The notes beneath the pieces are model-generated. The model saw nothing but the letters and a program-made list of their open reading frames with translations. It was not told where the DNA came from and ran no database searches. Source: Sulfurimonas sp. C5 (GTDB taxonomy: Bacteria > Campylobacterota > Campylobacteria > Campylobacterales > Sulfurimonadaceae). From it: a stretch of DNA of 64,000 nucleotides. Each line of letters opens with the position of its first letter. Within the stretch, counting starts at the first letter, position 1. Both the position numbers and the translations under genes were made by a program. The stretch is from assembly GCF_029872055.1 (NCBI RefSeq), contig NZ_JARXNQ010000001.1:1-64000 (forward strand), in the 5' to 3' direction. This document shows positions 63,122-64,000 of the stretch, one piece after another.

Positions 63122-63370
63122 ATGAAAGTTTTATTAGGTCTGGTTTTAGGATTTAGTTTTTTGTTTTCTGCAGTTGATATAAACAATGCAAATCAAAAAG
63201 AGCTTATGAGCATCAAAGGAATTGGTGTGACAAAAGCGAAAGCAATTATTACTTATAGAGAAACTCATTGTTTCCAGAATGTTAATGAATTGCAAAAAGT
63301 AAAAGGTATAGGAAAAAAGTTTTTACAACAACATAAAAGTGAACTAAGTGCTGGAAGTTGTAAAAACTAA
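63122..63370 (+). CDS. Secreted helix-hairpin-helix protein (ComEA-like)
   Basis: 82 residues: signal peptide (about 1-17, ending FLFSA), then one ComEA-type double helix-hairpin-helix (DINNANQKELMSIKGIG, TKAKAIITYR, LQKVKGIGKKFL). ComEA binds incoming double-stranded DNA in the periplasm during natural transformation. The short single-domain form is usual in Gram-negative competence systems. No other competence gene is in the window. Confidence 0.87.
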   Translation: MKVLLGLVLGFSFLFSAVDINNANQKELMSIKGIGVTKAKAIITYRETHCFQNVNELQKVKGIGKKFLQQHKSELSAGSCKN

Positions 63371-63377
63371 GAAAATG

Positions 63378-63396
63378 TCCAGAGTTTATCTCTGGA
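63378..63396. terminator. Intrinsic terminator between the ComEA-like and GSP-synthase-like genes
   Basis: Perfect 7-base arms TCCAGAG and CTCTGGA with a TTTAT loop, followed on the plus strand by TTTATTTAA and on the minus strand by CATTTTC. It serves two convergent genes. Confidence 0.65.
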
Positions 63397-63397
63397 T

Positions 63398-64000
63398 TTA
63401 TTTAATAATATGTCCTACAAATTTAGACATGTTATCTAAGATTTCACCGCCTTTTCTAAAGCTGAGACCGCATGCTTCATAAGCAAAAAATACTCCTGCC
63501 TGATATTTATCCCCATTATTATCTTTTGCAAATTCTATATACTCTTGATATACCTTTTTATAATTGCCGTAAGGGCCTTCTGTTTGAGAAATAACTTCGG
63601 TATTACCATCTAAAACTTTAGTATTTGCCCCTTCACGTCCAAAAACTGGTTTTTCGACCTGTTTAACTTTAAGTGGTTCAAAAGAAGTTTGAAGTAAATA
63701 CGATGAATCAGGAAAGAGATCACATAAAATTTTTAGCATCCCTTTTGATTGGAATAAAAGAGTGTATGCTGGATTTAAGATAATTGCTTCTTGATTGAGC
63801 ATAATAGATGTAAGCGTAGTTGCAAGTTCAGGTTCATCTATTGCTATATCTTCCCAAGGGAATAGTTTAAACCAATACTCATATTTATTTTCATGAGCAT
63901 CATAGATACCATTTTCATCAAACTTGACATTTTGTAAAAATTCAAACGATGTTGCAAAACCTGCATCAGTTGCCATTTGTTGTAACAACTTCGTTGTTGC
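63398..64000 (-). CDS. Glutathionylspermidine synthase-family ATP-grasp protein, C-terminal part
   Basis: Open reading frame continuing past the right window edge; about 200 C-terminal residues are visible. WFKLFPWEDI, NPAYTLLFQSKGML, LLQTSFEP and KPVFGREGANT are the GspS ATP-grasp core. TTG 63988 could be read as a start, but family alignment shows that the protein extends further upstream (TKLLQQMA continues a known helix), so it is partial. Many such proteins lack the amidase half and act on unknown peptides or amines. Confidence 0.82.
   Translation of the reverse strand, partial: ATTKLLQQMATDAGFATSFEFLQNVKFDENGIYDAHENKYEYWFKLFPWEDIAIDEPELATTLTSIMLNQEAIILNPAYTLLFQSKGMLKILCDLFPDSSYLLQTSFEPLKVKQVEKPVFGREGANTKVLDGNTEVISQTEGPYGNYKKVYQEYIEFAKDNNGDKYQAGVFFAYEACGLSFRKGGEILDNMSKFVGHIIK

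Noticed and set aside
1-64000. CRISPR arrays, insertion sequences, phage genes, rRNA or tRNA
   Set aside because: No regularly spaced repeats, transposase or integrase motifs, or structural RNA signatures were seen in any intergenic stretch.

Overview
This is a low-GC, gene-dense chromosomal segment of a Campylobacterota (Epsilonproteobacteria) member, most likely a free-living sulfur-oxidising genus such as Sulfurimonas or a relative. This is inferred from the gene content: an aminofutalosine synthase (futalosine menaquinone route), a PglB oligosaccharyltransferase ending in the same residues as I remember for Campylobacter PglB, an HP1021-type orphan regulator next to fused ispDF, an SQR-family flavoprotein and many signalling proteins. 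I see no rRNA, tRNA, CRISPR array, insertion sequence or prophage. No gene-free stretch exceeds 300 bases; the longest is 47469-47693 (225 bases).

Layout. 1-7307 (minus strand) is a surface-glycan operon: two GT9 heptosyltransferase-like genes, a GT2, rmlACDB for dTDP-L-rhamnose, a rhamnosyltransferase-like GT2 and the start of an MBOAT acyltransferase. msbA diverges from it. 9183-13342 is an HD-GYP response regulator coupled to a large hybrid kinase. 13418-17138 holds hemN, an Fe-S oxidoreductase, lgt and a DUF1294 gene. 17105-19740 (minus) holds a DUF2062 protein and a PAS-GGDEF-EAL protein. 19886-24452 holds a DEAD-box helicase, a pseudouridine synthase and pepN. 24623-31496 holds an SQR-like protein with a 53-residue companion, a membrane-anchored deformylase-like pseudoenzyme, a hybrid kinase, a convergent response regulator, an exported MsrB-MsrA fusion and an S4 protein. 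31501-37942 holds DUF445, sodB, an exported rhodanese, a CZB-type chemoreceptor, gdhA and small unknowns.

38035-41027 is a TorD chaperone / polyferredoxin / AroE-like / unknown module that resembles a molybdoenzyme maturation set but has no oxidoreductase beside it. 41046-44736 (minus) is pgpA - ATP-sulfurylase-like - HP1021-like regulator - ispDF, an order I remember from Campylobacter jejuni. thiC and mrp follow, then convergent genes for a heme-binding diguanylate cyclase, glmS and glnD.

From 53944 to 63049 one co-directional run holds an ABM-domain protein, a class II aldolase, an AI-2 kinase (LsrK) homologue, mqnE, a GT2, pglB, galU and pgi; a ComEA-like gene with its own promoter follows. 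The first three genes look like a compact autoinducer-2 (or deoxysugar) processing cassette without the usual lsr transporter or regulator, and this is the most interesting system in the window. Several proteins keep a familiar fold but lack the catalytic or metal-binding residues of the family: the deformylase-like, ATP-sulfurylase-like and AroE-like proteins, Mrp, and the HP1021 receiver.
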